DNA from: DASSUW01 sp963789005
GTDB taxonomy: Bacteria > Actinomycetota > Thermoleophilia > Solirubrobacterales > Solirubrobacteraceae
Reading direction: 5' to 3'
NCBI GenBank assembly: GCA_963789005.1
Contig: CAWBIZ010000009.1
Span: 124,001-188,000, forward strand
Length of the DNA stretch: 64,000 nt
In this document: one piece after another, positions 32,861-42,019 of the stretch
Numbering within the stretch: position 1 is the first letter of the stretch
Layout: every line of letters begins with the position of its first letter
The notes under the pieces: generated by a model
What the model saw: only the letters and a program-made list of their open reading frames with translations
Told to the model about the DNA's origin: nothing
The model's database searches: none
Program-made: the position numbers and the translations under genes

Positions 32861-35650
32861 ATGTTCGTCGGACGCGAACGCGAACGGGCACGGATCGACC
32901 GGTTGCTGGAAGGAGCGCGTGGAGGGGTGAGCGGTGCGCTGCTCCTGCACGGCGAGGCGGGCATCGGGAAGACCGCGCTCATGCGCTGGGCCATCGGCCG
33001 GGCGACCGGCATGCGGGTGCTGCGCGCCCGCGGGATCGAGACGGAGTCCGACATCCCGTTCGCCGGCCTGGCCGAGCTCGTCAGCCCGCTGCTGGACCGC
33101 CTCGACGCGATCCCGGAGGTGCAGGCGCGGGCGCTGCGCGGCGCGCTCGCCCTCGGGCCGGCCACCCCGCACGACCGCTTCACGGTCCCGGCCGGCCTGC
33201 TCAGCCTGCTCGGCGTCGCCGCCGAGGAACAGCCGGTGCTCGCCGCGGTCGACGACGCCCAGTGGCTCGACGAGCCGTCGCTCGAGGCCTTGCTGTTCGC
33301 CGGGCGGCGGCTGGAGGCGGAGGGCATCGCGATGCTCGGGTCGCTGCGCGACGGCACGACCGCCGCCGCGCTCGAGGTTCCCTGGCTGGAGCGGCTGCGG
33401 ATCTCGCCGCTGGCCGACGACGAGGCCCGCGAGCTGCTCTCGGCCACGCACAGCGAGCGGCTGGCGCCGTCGGTCGCGGACCGGCTGGTGAGCACGGCCG
33501 CGGGGAACCCGCTGGCGCTGCTCGAGATCCCGCGCCAGCTCTCAGACGGCCAGCGGGCGGGGCGCGAGCCGCTCGAGGAGCCCCTGCGGCCGGGCACCGG
33601 GGTCGAGCGGGCGTTCCGCCGCGCGCTCGACGCGCTCGACGGCGACGCCCGCCGCGCGCTGCTCGTCGCCGCCACCGCACACACCGGCCGGCTCGACGTG
33701 ATCGAGCCCGCGCTGCGCGAGGCCGGTCTCTCACAGGAGCACCTGCTGGCGGCACAGACGGCGCGGCTGATCACGGTGGCCGACGGCGAGGTCGACTTCC
33801 GCCACCCGCTGCTGCGCTCGACCGCCTACCACGCCACCGGCGGCGCCGACCGGCGGGCCGCGCACGCCGCCCTGGCAGCCACGGCGCCCGAGGGCAGCCC
33901 GGAGCGCGCCTGGCACCTCGCCGCCTGCGCGGTGGCGCCCGACGAGGGTGTTGCGGCAGCGCTCGAGGCGGCGGCGCTCGACGCCCGGGGGCGCGGCGCG
34001 CACGCCACCGCGGCGCGCGACTTCGGCCGCGCCGCCCAGCTCACCCCGGATGACGAGCCGCGGGCGCGGCGGCTGCTCGAGGCGGCCACCGACGCCACGC
34101 GCTCGGGCGAGCCCGACCGCGCATTCGCCCTGCTCGGCGACGCGTCGCGGCTGGCGACCGACCCGCTGCTCGCCGCCGACGTCCAGCGCATGACCGGGCA
34201 CGTGGAGATGCGGCGCGGCTCGCCGCTGGTGGCCTACGAGCTGCTCGTGGCCGAGGCCGAGCGCGTCCGCTCGCGCGACCCGCGGCGGGCCGCCGCGATG
34301 TTCCTCGAGGCGTCCGTGACGCACATGATCACCGGCGACATGCACGCGTTGATCGCCACCGCCGAGCGCGCGCGGGCGCTGGCCACGTCCGCCGACCCGG
34401 CGGTGGAGCTGCTCGCCACCGCGGTGATCGGCGAGGCGTACCTCGCGCTCGGCGACGTCGAGCAGGGCGACGCGCTGCTCACGGTCTGCGAGCCGTACCT
34501 GCTCGAGGGCGACCCGCTGGCGATCGTCGAGGTCGTGGGCATGGCCGCTCACTCGGCGGTCTGGATCGAGAAGTTCGACCGCGCGCAGCGGATCTTCGAC
34601 CGCCTGATCGCCGCCGCCCGCGACGCCAGCGCGGTCAGCGCGCTGATCTACCCGCTCGCCGCCCGCTCGCACCTCGAGTTCCGGCTGGGGCGCTGGGCGA
34701 CGGCCCGCGCGCAGGCCACGGAGTCGGTCGAGCTGGCGCAGGACACCGGCCAGCAGGCACTGCTCACGCACAGCCTCGCTGCGCTCGCCCACGTCGAGGC
34801 GGCGATGGGCCTGCAGGACGAGTGCCGCGCCCACGTCGTCGAGGGCCTGGCGCTCGTGTCGCGCTTCCAGGGCGACGCCCTGGGCGCGTACCTGCACGGC
34901 GCGCTGGGGCTGCTCGAGCTCGGGCTCGGCCGCATCCCCGAGGCGATCACGGAGCTCGAGGAGACCCAGCGGATCGCCGACCGGCTGCAGATGCAGCCGT
35001 CGCTCGTGATGTCGACGCCGGACCTCGCCGAGGCCTACGCGCGCACTGGACGGCGCGACGACGCGCTCGCGCTGCTCGACGGCTTCGAGGCCGCGGGCCG
35101 CCGCGCCCGCTCGCGCTGGACGGAGGCCGCCACCGGCCGCCTGCGCGCGCTATTGGGGCCCGACGCCGAGGTGCGGCCGCGGTTCGAGGCCGCGCTGGCG
35201 GTGCACGACGGCCTGCCGATGCCGTTCGAGCGCGCCCGCACGCTGCTCTGCTTCGGCGAGCGCCTCCGGCGCGCACGCCAGCGGGCGGAGGCGCGGCAGC
35301 CCTTGAAGGAGGCGTTGGAGACGTTCGAGCGGCTGGGCGCGCGCGGCTGGGCCGAGCGCACGCGGACCGAGCTGCGAGCGACCGGCGAGCAACAGGCGCG
35401 GCGCGCGGAGACGGCCGCCGAGCAGCTCACGCCGCACGAGCTGCAGATCGCGGTCCTCGTGGCACAGGGCATGACGAACCGCGAGGCGGCCGCCGCGCTC
35501 TTCCTGTCACCGAAGACGATCGAGTACCACCTCGGCCAGATCTACCGCAAGCTCGACGTCCGCGGCCGAGCCCAGCTCGCCCGGCTGATGGCGATGGAGC
35601 TGCCCGAGGGCGAGCGCGACCCGTCGGTCCTGGCCGAGGCGATGGGCTGA
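32861..35650 (+). CDS. Large ATP-binding LuxR-family regulator (LAL type)
   Basis: 929 residues: N-terminal AAA/NACHT-like ATPase (MFVGRERERARIDRLLEG, Walker A LLLHGEAGIGKTALM, Walker B-like VLAAVDDAQWLDEPS), a long TPR-like middle that often senses ligands or partners, and a C-terminal LuxR helix-turn-helix (LTPHELQIAVLVAQGMTNRE, then FLSPKTIEYHLGQIYRKLDVRGR). Start ATG 32861 is chosen from the regulator's own N-terminus and a TAGAAT hexamer 11 bases before it. The frame is continuous with gluQ upstream. A CCACGCGTGG palindrome lies at about 32814-32823. Confidence 0.9.
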   Translation: MFVGRERERARIDRLLEGARGGVSGALLLHGEAGIGKTALMRWAIGRATGMRVLRARGIETESDIPFAGLAELVSPLLDRLDAIPEVQARALRGALALGPATPHDRFTVPAGLLSLLGVAAEEQPVLAAVDDAQWLDEPSLEALLFAGRRLEAEGIAMLGSLRDGTTAAALEVPWLERLRISPLADDEARELLSATHSERLAPSVADRLVSTAAGNPLALLEIPRQLSDGQRAGREPLEEPLRPGTGVERAFRRALDALDGDARRALLVAATAHTGRLDVIEPALREAGLSQEHLLAAQTARLITVADGEVDFRHPLLRSTAYHATGGADRRAAHAALAATAPEGSPERAWHLAACAVAPDEGVAAALEAAALDARGRGAHATAARDFGRAAQLTPDDEPRARRLLEAATDATRSGEPDRAFALLGDASRLATDPLLAADVQRMTGHVEMRRGSPLVAYELLVAEAERVRSRDPRRAAAMFLEASVTHMITGDMHALIATAERARALATSADPAVELLATAVIGEAYLALGDVEQGDALLTVCEPYLLEGDPLAIVEVVGMAAHSAVWIEKFDRAQRIFDRLIAAARDASAVSALIYPLAARSHLEFRLGRWATARAQATESVELAQDTGQQALLTHSLAALAHVEAAMGLQDECRAHVVEGLALVSRFQGDALGAYLHGALGLLELGLGRIPEAITELEETQRIADRLQMQPSLVMSTPDLAEAYARTGRRDDALALLDGFEAAGRRARSRWTEAATGRLRALLGPDAEVRPRFEAALAVHDGLPMPFERARTLLCFGERLRRARQRAEARQPLKEALETFERLGARGWAERTRTELRATGEQQARRAETAAEQLTPHELQIAVLVAQGMTNREAAAALFLSPKTIEYHLGQIYRKLDVRGRAQLARLMAMELPEGERDPSVLAEAMG

Positions 35651-35666
35651 CGCCGGGAGCAACGTC

Positions 35667-35895
35667 AACGTCAACTGCGGCTGGGTAAGGGAGCGAGGGA
35701 GCCGGCCGGGTCGGTCGAGCCTCAGGCGGGCGGTCAAGGCGGGATTACGTGGCAATCGACGTGGCGTGAAGCATCGATTGACACGTTGATGCTCCAGACG
35801 AGCACTTACGTGTCAATGGGCGATCGGACCCGCACCGATTGACACGAAACCCCGGCTTGACCAGCCTCCCTACCTACCCAGCCGCAGTTGACGTT
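35667..35895. repeat. Element bounded by perfect 21-bp inverted repeats with internal ATTGACACGT copies
   Basis: Between two convergent genes, arms at 35667-35687 (AACGTCAACTGCGG...) and 35875-35895 (...CCGCAGTTGACGTT) are perfect reverse complements over 21 bases. The 187-base core carries ATTGACACG(T) as direct copies (35777-35786, 35838-35846) and inverted copies (35808-35817 ACGTGTCAAT; 35746-35755 ACGTGGCAAT). The 250-base gap has no credible gene. It could be a miniature mobile element or a paired bidirectional terminator; a similar arm is at 5535-5556. Confidence 0.75.
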
Positions 35896-35901
35896 CGCCG
35901 G

Positions 35902-36819
35902 TCAATCGAGCTGCTCCTCGAGGCGCGCGACGTGATCGCGGGCCTCGTCGGCCGCCGCGCGGGCGGTTTCGAGCTCCGCGCCGGCTTCCTCGGCTTGCTC
36001 GCGCGCCTCCTCGAGCCGGTCGGACGCGCGGGCCGCCGCCTTCCCGGCGCGGTCGAGCTCGCGGTCGCGTGACCGCCGCTCAGTGCGGGCCTCGCGCAAC
36101 TCGGCCTCGAGCTTCTGCCGCGCCTCGCGCTCGGCCGCCTCGGCGGCCTCGCGCTCCTTCCGCTCGCGCTCCTCGCGCTTGCGCTCGGCCTCGGTGTCGC
36201 GGCGCGATGCCTTGTCGCTCGACTTCGCGCCCCGCGACGGCTTCGCAGCCGTCGCCTTCGCACGTGCCGCCTTCGAACCACGCGACGGCCTCGCCGCGGC
36301 GGGCTCGTCGCCGGCGACGTCGACCCCGAACAGGCCCCACGCCCCGCCGCCGGTGGCGTCCTCGACCAGGCGGCCGTCGTCGAGCGCCGTCCGGACCTGC
36401 TCGTCGGACGCCGCCGCGTGCAGCGTCGTGCGGAGGCGCTCGAGCGTCGCCGTGGTCGGCTTGCGGCCTCCCGGCTTCAGCTCGGCCGCGGCCTCGACGA
36501 GCGCGTCGACCGCCGCTCGCTCGGCGGCGCCGGCGTCGCGCAGGGCGGCCGCGCCCTTGCCCGCGACGGCGGCGTCCTGTGCCTCGCGCAGCTGCTCCCC
36601 GGCTGTCAGCAGGTCGTCGACCAGGCCGCGCTGCTCCCGCGACAGCGCGTTGGCCGCCCAGGCCGCCTGCGAGGGCTTGGGCAGCTTCGCCACCGCCGCG
36701 GCCGCGTCGCGCTCCTTCGCCTTGCGCAGCTCGCGGGCCGCCGCGTCGCGCTCGCGCGTGAACTCCTCCAGCGGCAGGCCGTAGAGCCGGCCGGCGGCCT
36801 CGTCGACGGGGTCAGCCAC
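35902..36819 (-). CDS. Coiled-coil hypothetical protein, Ala/Arg/Glu-rich
   Basis: About 305 residues. The N-terminal part (DPVDEAAGRLYGLPLEEFTRERDAA... in pieces, with LPKPSQAAWAANALSRE) resembles unnamed actinobacterial proteins; the middle has a basic Ala/Lys/Ser linker (about 185-215) and the C-terminus is a long charged coiled coil (EERERKEREAAEAAERE and repeats). No membrane segment. GTG 36819 overlaps the asparaginase stop by 8 bases; an upstream start would overlap more. Function unknown, perhaps structural or nucleoid/polymer associated. Confidence 0.7.
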   Translation of the reverse strand: MADPVDEAAGRLYGLPLEEFTRERDAAARELRKAKERDAAAAVAKLPKPSQAAWAANALSREQRGLVDDLLTAGEQLREAQDAAVAGKGAAALRDAGAAERAAVDALVEAAAELKPGGRKPTTATLERLRTTLHAAASDEQVRTALDDGRLVEDATGGGAWGLFGVDVAGDEPAAARPSRGSKAARAKATAAKPSRGAKSSDKASRRDTEAERKREERERKEREAAEAAEREARQKLEAELREARTERRSRDRELDRAGKAAARASDRLEEAREQAEEAGAELETARAAADEARDHVARLEEQLD

Positions 36820-37708
36820 CCTCGCCGGGCCCGTGGGCCGTGACCACCGGCCCATCTCCCACCCGCCATGCGCGCGTCATGGCGGCGGAGTTGAACGTGG
36901 CGCAGACCTCGCCGTGGGCGCTGACCGCGATCAGGCCCCCGTCCTCGCCCCAGCGGCCCAGCCCTTCGATCGCCAGCGCGCAGGCCTCCTGCAACCCGAG
37001 GCCGCGGTGGCGCAGCAGCGCGTCGACCTCGTGCGCGAGCGCCGACCGGATGATCGACTCCCCGTGACCGGTGCACGAGACCGCCACCGTCTCGTCGTCG
37101 GCCCACGTGCCGGCGCCGACGAGCGGGGAGTCGCCGACGCGCCCGAGGCGCTGGCCCGAGACGCCGCCGGTCGACGTCGCCGCCGCCAGGCAGCCGTTGG
37201 CGTCGCGGGCGACCGCCCCCACAGTGCCGCGCGCGGGCGCCGCCGCTCCCGCCGCGGTCAGCGCCAGGCGCTCGCGCTCGGTCACGAACCACGTCTCGGA
37301 CTCGAACTGCAGCCCCGCGGTGGCGGCGAACTCGGTCGCCGCGCCGCCCACGAGCAGCACGTGGCGGCCCTCCTCGAGCACCGCGCGCGCCGCCCGGATC
37401 GGGTTGCGCACGCCGCGGACCGCCGCCACCGCTCCCGCGCGGCGGGTGGTGCCCTCCATCATCGAGGCGTCGAGCTCGACGCGGCCGTACTCCGTGAGCG
37501 CCGCCCCGCGGCCCGCGTTGAACTCCGGATCGTCCTCGAGCACCACGACCGCCGCCTCCACCGCCTCGGCGGCGGCGCCGCCCGCGGCCAGGACGGCGTG
37601 GCCGGCGGCGACGGCCGCGCCCGTGCCGGCCCGCATGCGCTCCAGCCGGTCCGGGTCGCGCGCGAGCGCGCCCGCTCCGCCGTGCACGACGATCGCGATC
37701 TCATCCAT
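36812..37708 (-). CDS. iaaA: Isoaspartyl peptidase/L-asparaginase, Ntn-hydrolase type
   Basis: Cleaves isoaspartyl dipeptides or asparagine; matures by self-cleavage. 298 residues: IAIVVHGGAGAL, DPEFNAGRGAALTEYGRVELDASMM in segments, and the autocleavage site before the nucleophilic Thr in ARGTVGAVARDANG, followed by STGGVSGQRLGRVGDSPLVGAG. ATG 37708; a TATTAC hexamer lies about 12 bases before it. Diverges from the DUF4230-like gene. Confidence 0.93.
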   Translation of the reverse strand: MDEIAIVVHGGAGALARDPDRLERMRAGTGAAVAAGHAVLAAGGAAAEAVEAAVVVLEDDPEFNAGRGAALTEYGRVELDASMMEGTTRRAGAVAAVRGVRNPIRAARAVLEEGRHVLLVGGAATEFAATAGLQFESETWFVTERERLALTAAGAAAPARGTVGAVARDANGCLAAATSTGGVSGQRLGRVGDSPLVGAGTWADDETVAVSCTGHGESIIRSALAHEVDALLRHRGLGLQEACALAIEGLGRWGEDGGLIAVSAHGEVCATFNSAAMTRAWRVGDGPVVTAHGPGEGG

Positions 37709-37745
37709 CGCGTCGGCAGAGTAATAGCCCTCTACATTGCGTGCC

Positions 37746-38378
37746 GTGGCGAAGTTCGTGCTGGGCGGGGTCGCAGTCGTGGCAGTCCTGCTGCTCGCAG
37801 GAGCGCTCGTCGTCCCGAGCCTCAACCCGTTCGACGAGGAGACGGTCGACCGCAGCCAGCCGGCGCTGCTGAAGTCGCTCGCCAACCTGAGCGAGTACCG
37901 CGCGGCGACCGCCAACCTGCAGGTGGTCGTCGACGTCGAGGAGGACACCGACCTGATCCCGTCGTTCGTCAAGGGCGAGCGGACGCTGTTCGTCGCCGCG
38001 GGCAGCGTCGACGCCGCGGTCGACTTCTCGGGCCTCTCGCGCGACCCGCGGGCCGTGCAGGTCTCCGACGACCGCCGCTCGGCCACGATCACGTTGCCCC
38101 CGCCTGCGCTGAGCGAGCCGCGGATCGAGCCCGACCGCACCCGCGTCTACGACCGCGACCGCGGCATCCTCGATCGCGTGGAGGACGCGTTCTCGGACCG
38201 GCCGGGCGACGAGCAGCCGCTCTACCGGCTCGCCGAGGACAAGCTCGCCGAGGCGGCCGCCGCCGAGCCGCAGCTCCGCCGCAACGCCGAGCGCAACACC
38301 CGCGCGATGCTCCAGGGGATGCTGCGCGGCCTCGGGTTCGAGCGCGTCGAGGTGCGCTTCAGCCAGCCCGTGGTGTGA
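37746..38378 (+). CDS. DUF4230-like membrane-anchored protein
   Basis: About 210 residues with one N-terminal membrane anchor (FVLGGVAVVAVLLLAGALVV) and an extracytoplasmic domain containing LANLSEYRAATANLQVVVDVE, FVAAGSVDAAVDFSGL and the C-terminal RNAERNTRAMLQGMLRGLG, as in DUF4230 proteins. Function not known. GTG 37746 is favoured because TACATT ends 7 bases before it; TTG 37737 is an alternative. Confidence 0.8.
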   Translation: MAKFVLGGVAVVAVLLLAGALVVPSLNPFDEETVDRSQPALLKSLANLSEYRAATANLQVVVDVEEDTDLIPSFVKGERTLFVAAGSVDAAVDFSGLSRDPRAVQVSDDRRSATITLPPPALSEPRIEPDRTRVYDRDRGILDRVEDAFSDRPGDEQPLYRLAEDKLAEAAAAEPQLRRNAERNTRAMLQGMLRGLGFERVEVRFSQPVV

Positions 38379-38381
38379 GCG

Positions 38382-39710
38382 TCAGGCCACCGCGCTGACG
38401 ATCAGCACGAGCGCGACGAGCAGGGCGGCGACGAGCACGATCGCCCCGGCGCGCACGAGCCAGATGCCGGCCGGCGAGGAGTGCGACTCCGGGACCCGGT
38501 GGGCGGCGGCGGCGCGAGCGGCGCCCGCCCGGTGCTGGGCAGCCGCGCGCCCGGCGTCGGTTCGCCGCGCAGCCGCGAGCCGGCCTGCGGGGGTCGCGGC
38601 CACCGGGCTCTCGCCCGTGATGCCGTTGGCCGCCGCGGTCGACGCCTCGCGGCGGTGCTGCGCCGTCTCGGCCTGCATGGTGTCCAGCTCGCGGCGCAGC
38701 TGGCGCGCAGCGGCGCGCTCGTGCTCGAGCTCGCGAGCGATCCGCTCGTACATCCGCCTGGCGGCGACCTCCGCCTCCCCGCCGTCGTCGCCGTTGAGCT
38801 GGGTGGGGCGCGCGGCGAGCTCCGCGCGCAGGCGCTCGGTCTCCTCGCGCTCGCCGATCAGGGTCTGCTCGGTCTGGTCGCGCTCGGCCTGCAGCTCCGC
38901 GCGCAGGCGCTCGGTCTCCTGCGCCTCGGCCTCGATCGCTCGCTGCGCCTCCTCGCGCGCCGTGGCCAGGCTCTCGCGCACGTCGGTCGTGCCGGCGCGC
39001 TCGGCGGCCAGCCGCTGCTCGGCCTCCTCGCGGGCGGTCGCGGCCTCCTCGCGAGCGGCTGCGGCCTCTTCCTGGGCTGCCGCCAGCTCGGCCCGCAGCC
39101 GCTCGAGCTCCTCGCCACGGCCGTCGCGCTCCGCGTTCGCGGCGTCGAGCGCCGTGCGCGCGTCCCCCAGCTCGGCGACGAGCTCGTCGCGGCCGCGCTC
39201 GGCGTCGGCGACCCGCTGATAGAGGTCGGCCTGCTCCTGGTCGAGGCGCTCGTGCTCGGCGCGCAGCGGCTCGAGCTCGTCGCGCAGGCGCTTGACCTCG
39301 GCGTGCAACTCGCGCTCGGCGGCCCGCAGCGCCTCGAACTCGGCCGTGGGCACTCCCTCGGCGGCGCGCTCGGCCGCCGGCTGCTCGGCGACCGGCTTGG
39401 GCCGGCGGCGGCGCGGGCGCGGCAGCGCGGCCACCAGCCGGCGGCCCACCTCGAGCTCGGCGCCGGTGACGGCCTCGGGGTCGCCGTCGTAGGCGAACGC
39501 CGCGCGCCACTCGCCGGTGCTCGACGGCCTGAACTGCCCGCCGGGGAGCGCGGTCACGCGGCGGCGCAGATCTCCGGCCTCGACCGTGAGGACGGGGCGG
39601 CCGAGCCGCTTGCCCTCGAGGCCGCTCCAGCGCCCGACGACCTCGAGCCGGCCGGGAGCGGTGAAGCTGAAGCGCTCGAGCTCGAAGCCGACCTCGCGTA
39701 CGTCGGTCAT
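38382..39710 (-). CDS. Tail-anchored coiled-coil protein, paralogue A
   Basis: 442 residues in three parts: a globular N-terminal domain of about 95 residues (RLEVVGRWSGLEGKRLGRPV, WRAAFAYDGDP, AELEVGRRLVAALPRP), a long Glu/Arg/Ala coiled coil (about 120-330), and one C-terminal membrane helix (IWLVRAGAIVLVAALLVALV). The same plan and N-terminal domain recur at 45492-46610. A four-segment membrane protein gene is coupled upstream (ATGA). No named family; perhaps an envelope scaffold. Confidence 0.75.
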   Translation of the reverse strand: MTDVREVGFELERFSFTAPGRLEVVGRWSGLEGKRLGRPVLTVEAGDLRRRVTALPGGQFRPSSTGEWRAAFAYDGDPEAVTGAELEVGRRLVAALPRPRRRRPKPVAEQPAAERAAEGVPTAEFEALRAAERELHAEVKRLRDELEPLRAEHERLDQEQADLYQRVADAERGRDELVAELGDARTALDAANAERDGRGEELERLRAELAAAQEEAAAAREEAATAREEAEQRLAAERAGTTDVRESLATAREEAQRAIEAEAQETERLRAELQAERDQTEQTLIGEREETERLRAELAARPTQLNGDDGGEAEVAARRMYERIARELEHERAAARQLRRELDTMQAETAQHRREASTAAANGITGESPVAATPAGRLAAARRTDAGRAAAQHRAGAARAAAAHRVPESHSSPAGIWLVRAGAIVLVAALLVALVLIVSAVA

Positions 39711-40201
39711 CGCTCCTCCTTGCGCTCCTCGTCGGGCTTCGCGACCGCCACCGTGTCCGTCGTGTCCTGCCGGTGGTCGACCACCGGGACGCGCTCGCGC
39801 ACGTCGCGATCCTCGACGGAGAGCGCGAACGTGATCCGCCCGAAGGTCAGCAGCGCGCCGACGCACATCAGGAACACCGCCCCGAAGGCAAACCACGCTC
39901 CCGCGTCGAGATCCTGGTCGGTCGCGATCGGCGGCGGGTCGATCACCTGGGAGAGCACGAGCACCGTCGCGCCGACCGCCACCGGCGGCAGCCAGCGGCG
40001 CTCGAGGTACCCGAGATCGGGGAGCAGCAGCCCGACCGAGACGACCAGGGCGGCGATCGAGAGCACGGCCAGCAGCACCTCGACGACCTCGAAGGCCTCC
40101 CACGCCGTCAGCGTCCCGTACCACTCGAGGAACAGGCTCACGAGCAGCACCGCGGCCCCCACGGCCACGAGCAGCGGCCCGACTTCGAATCTGCGCGTCA
40201 T
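39707..40201 (-). CDS. Four-segment membrane protein
   Basis: 164 residues with membrane helices at about 8-26, 38-58, 70-88 and 103-123, then a charged C-terminal tail. No motif recognised. Its stop overlaps the ATG of the coiled-coil protein, so the two are likely partners in the membrane. Confidence 0.7.
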   Translation of the reverse strand: MTRRFEVGPLLVAVGAAVLLVSLFLEWYGTLTAWEAFEVVEVLLAVLSIAALVVSVGLLLPDLGYLERRWLPPVAVGATVLVLSQVIDPPPIATDQDLDAGAWFAFGAVFLMCVGALLTFGRITFALSVEDRDVRERVPVVDHRQDTTDTVAVAKPDEERKEER

Positions 40202-40246
40202 GCGGACAGGATCGCAAGCCCTGCCGTCGGACGACCCCGCTGGGCG

Positions 40247-41371
40247 TCAGCTTGCGGTGGTCTCGAGCGGGTCGCTGCGCTGGCGGAGCGGGTTGTAGGC
40301 CGACGCCCGCACGACCACCTCGCCGTCGAAGCCGGGCTCGAGCGGGACGTCCACGGTGCCCTCGGCGCCGTCGATCTTCTCCGGGCTCTCGACCAGCAGC
40401 TGGCGCTCCTGCCCGGGCTTGTGCAGGGTGACGTGCAGGTACGTGGCGCGCCGCTGGAGCGCCGGATCGAGCCGGTAGTCGACGAGCACACGGGCGCCCT
40501 CGCGGCGGGCGTCGATCGCGAGCAGCTTCGGGTACGTGGCGGTGCCCGCGGCCTTGAAGGCCCGGCTCACCTGGCGCTGGGGCTTGCGCGCGCGGGCCTT
40601 CAGGTGCCACGCGGCCGGGTGGTCCCACTTCAGGCCCTGCCGGCCGGGGCTGGAGGGGCTGCGGCCGCCGAACTTGCCGCCGAAGCGCCCGCCGCCGACG
40701 CCCAGCGAGCTCCCCCAGCGCCCCGTCCAGCGGTCCCAGGCGCCGAACGGCTCGATCTGCGGCAGCACCGGCGGCAGCGTGCCGTCGGGATTGTCGACCC
40801 CGAGCACGTACGGGTGGGCGCCCGGCTCGAAGTAGCACGCATGCGAGAGCGGGGCCACGAACACGATCGGGTGATCGCCCTGGCGGCGGACGTCCTCCCA
40901 GGCGCGCGCCTCGCCGCTCTCGTGCTGGGAGAACGTCGCCACCTCGGGCGTGCCGTCCTCCCCCAGGCCGACCTGCACGACCTCCCAGTCCCCCTCGTGG
41001 CGCCCCATCCCGAGCAGGTGCTTGGGGTTGTAGTACGACCACATCCAGTACTGCAGCCAGACGCGTCCGCCGTCCGGCTTCACGCGGCCGTAGACGCGCT
41101 CGCGGTAGCCGGTGTCGGCCTGGAAGCGGCGGGAGGCGGCGAGCGGATCGCCCACCTCGTCGAGGCGGTCTCCCTCCTCCACGGCGTACGCGCTCAGCAG
41201 CGCGAGCGAGAGCCCGGCCCCGGCGCGCGACACCACGGCGCCGCCCTTGCGCTGGAGCCGGTTGTCCTCGTAGTCGGTGATCGAGGCCGCCGACATCGCC
41301 CGGTACGCCTCCTGCGGGTCGTAGACGACGGCGGGACGGTGCTTCTCGAGCCGCGGGTCGAGCGGGCTCAT
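40247..41371 (-). CDS. Vps62-like (DUF946-type) protein
   Basis: 374 residues. The segment WLQYWMWSYYNPKHLLGMGRHEGDWEVVQVGL (in two pieces) with HESGEARAWEDV and HPIVFVAPLSHACYFEPGAHPY is characteristic of the Vps62/DUF946-related beta-rich family, whose bacterial members are uncharacterised. It has a Gly/Phe-rich stretch (GGRFGGKFGGRS). No signal peptide. ATG overlaps the stop of the GntR regulator gene, so regulator and this gene are co-expressed. Confidence 0.7.
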   Translation of the reverse strand: MSPLDPRLEKHRPAVVYDPQEAYRAMSAASITDYEDNRLQRKGGAVVSRAGAGLSLALLSAYAVEEGDRLDEVGDPLAASRRFQADTGYRERVYGRVKPDGGRVWLQYWMWSYYNPKHLLGMGRHEGDWEVVQVGLGEDGTPEVATFSQHESGEARAWEDVRRQGDHPIVFVAPLSHACYFEPGAHPYVLGVDNPDGTLPPVLPQIEPFGAWDRWTGRWGSSLGVGGGRFGGKFGGRSPSSPGRQGLKWDHPAAWHLKARARKPQRQVSRAFKAAGTATYPKLLAIDARREGARVLVDYRLDPALQRRATYLHVTLHKPGQERQLLVESPEKIDGAEGTVDVPLEPGFDGEVVVRASAYNPLRQRSDPLETTAS

Positions 41372-42012
41372 ACGCCCGCCAGCGTCTCGGCCGAACGTCG
41401 CAGATGCTCGCGCAGCACGGCGGTGCCCTCGAGCTCGAGGCCGAGCACGAGCGCCGCGTGGTCCTCGGCGAGCTCGCGCGGCTCGATGTGCGGCCGGAGC
41501 GCGAGCAGGAACAGCTGCGTCTCCCCGTTCAGCGCCGCATGGGCGGCGGTGATCCGCGGGCTGCCGGCGGCTGCCACGATCGCGGCGTGGAGCGCGGCGT
41601 GGGCCTGGTTGACCTCGCTCCAGGCCGGGTCCTCGCCGTGGCAGGCGACCTGGAGGCGTGCGAGCGCCTCGTGCACCTCGGCCGGCAGCCGGCCGCCGCC
41701 GCGCTCGAGCGCCAGGTGGGCGGCCTCGACCTCGAGCGCGACCCGCAGCTCGTACAGCCAGCGGATCTCCTCCTTGCCGAGCTCGGCGACGTGCGCGCCG
41801 CGATGGGGCTCGATCCGCACCAGCCCCTCGGCCGCCAGCGCGCGCAGCGCCGCGCGCAGCGAGTGGCGGGCGACGCCGTACGCGTCGCACAGCTCGCGCT
41901 CGCGCAGCCAGGCTCCGGGCACCAGCTCGCCGTCGAGGATCTGGCGGCGCAGGGCATCCGCCAGCGCGTCGACCGTCGACATGCGCTGGAGCGGACGGGC
42001 GGTGGTCTTCAC
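41368..42012 (-). CDS. GntR family regulator, FadR/FCD subfamily
   Basis: 214 residues: winged helix-turn-helix (LADALRRQILDGELVPGAWL, ARHSLRAALRALAAEGLVRI, GAHVAELG) followed by an all-helical FCD ligand domain with HAALHAAIVAAAGSPRI and a late His-containing helix (EDHAALVLGLELEGTAVL). GTG 42012 gives eleven residues before MSTVDALADAL; the inner ATG could also start. Lies 7 bases after the EamA exporter gene and is probably in the same operon, so may control export of its ligand. Confidence 0.88.
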   Translation of the reverse strand: MKTTARPLQRMSTVDALADALRRQILDGELVPGAWLRERELCDAYGVARHSLRAALRALAAEGLVRIEPHRGAHVAELGKEEIRWLYELRVALEVEAAHLALERGGGRLPAEVHEALARLQVACHGEDPAWSEVNQAHAALHAAIVAAAGSPRITAAHAALNGETQLFLLALRPHIEPRELAEDHAALVLGLELEGTAVLREHLRRSAETLAGV

Positions 42013-42019
42013 GCCCTGA

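Noticed and set aside
35746..35846. Repeated ATTGACACGT boxes as a CRISPR-like array
   Set aside because: Copies are only about 10 bases, in both orientations and irregularly spaced, with no cas genes nearby.
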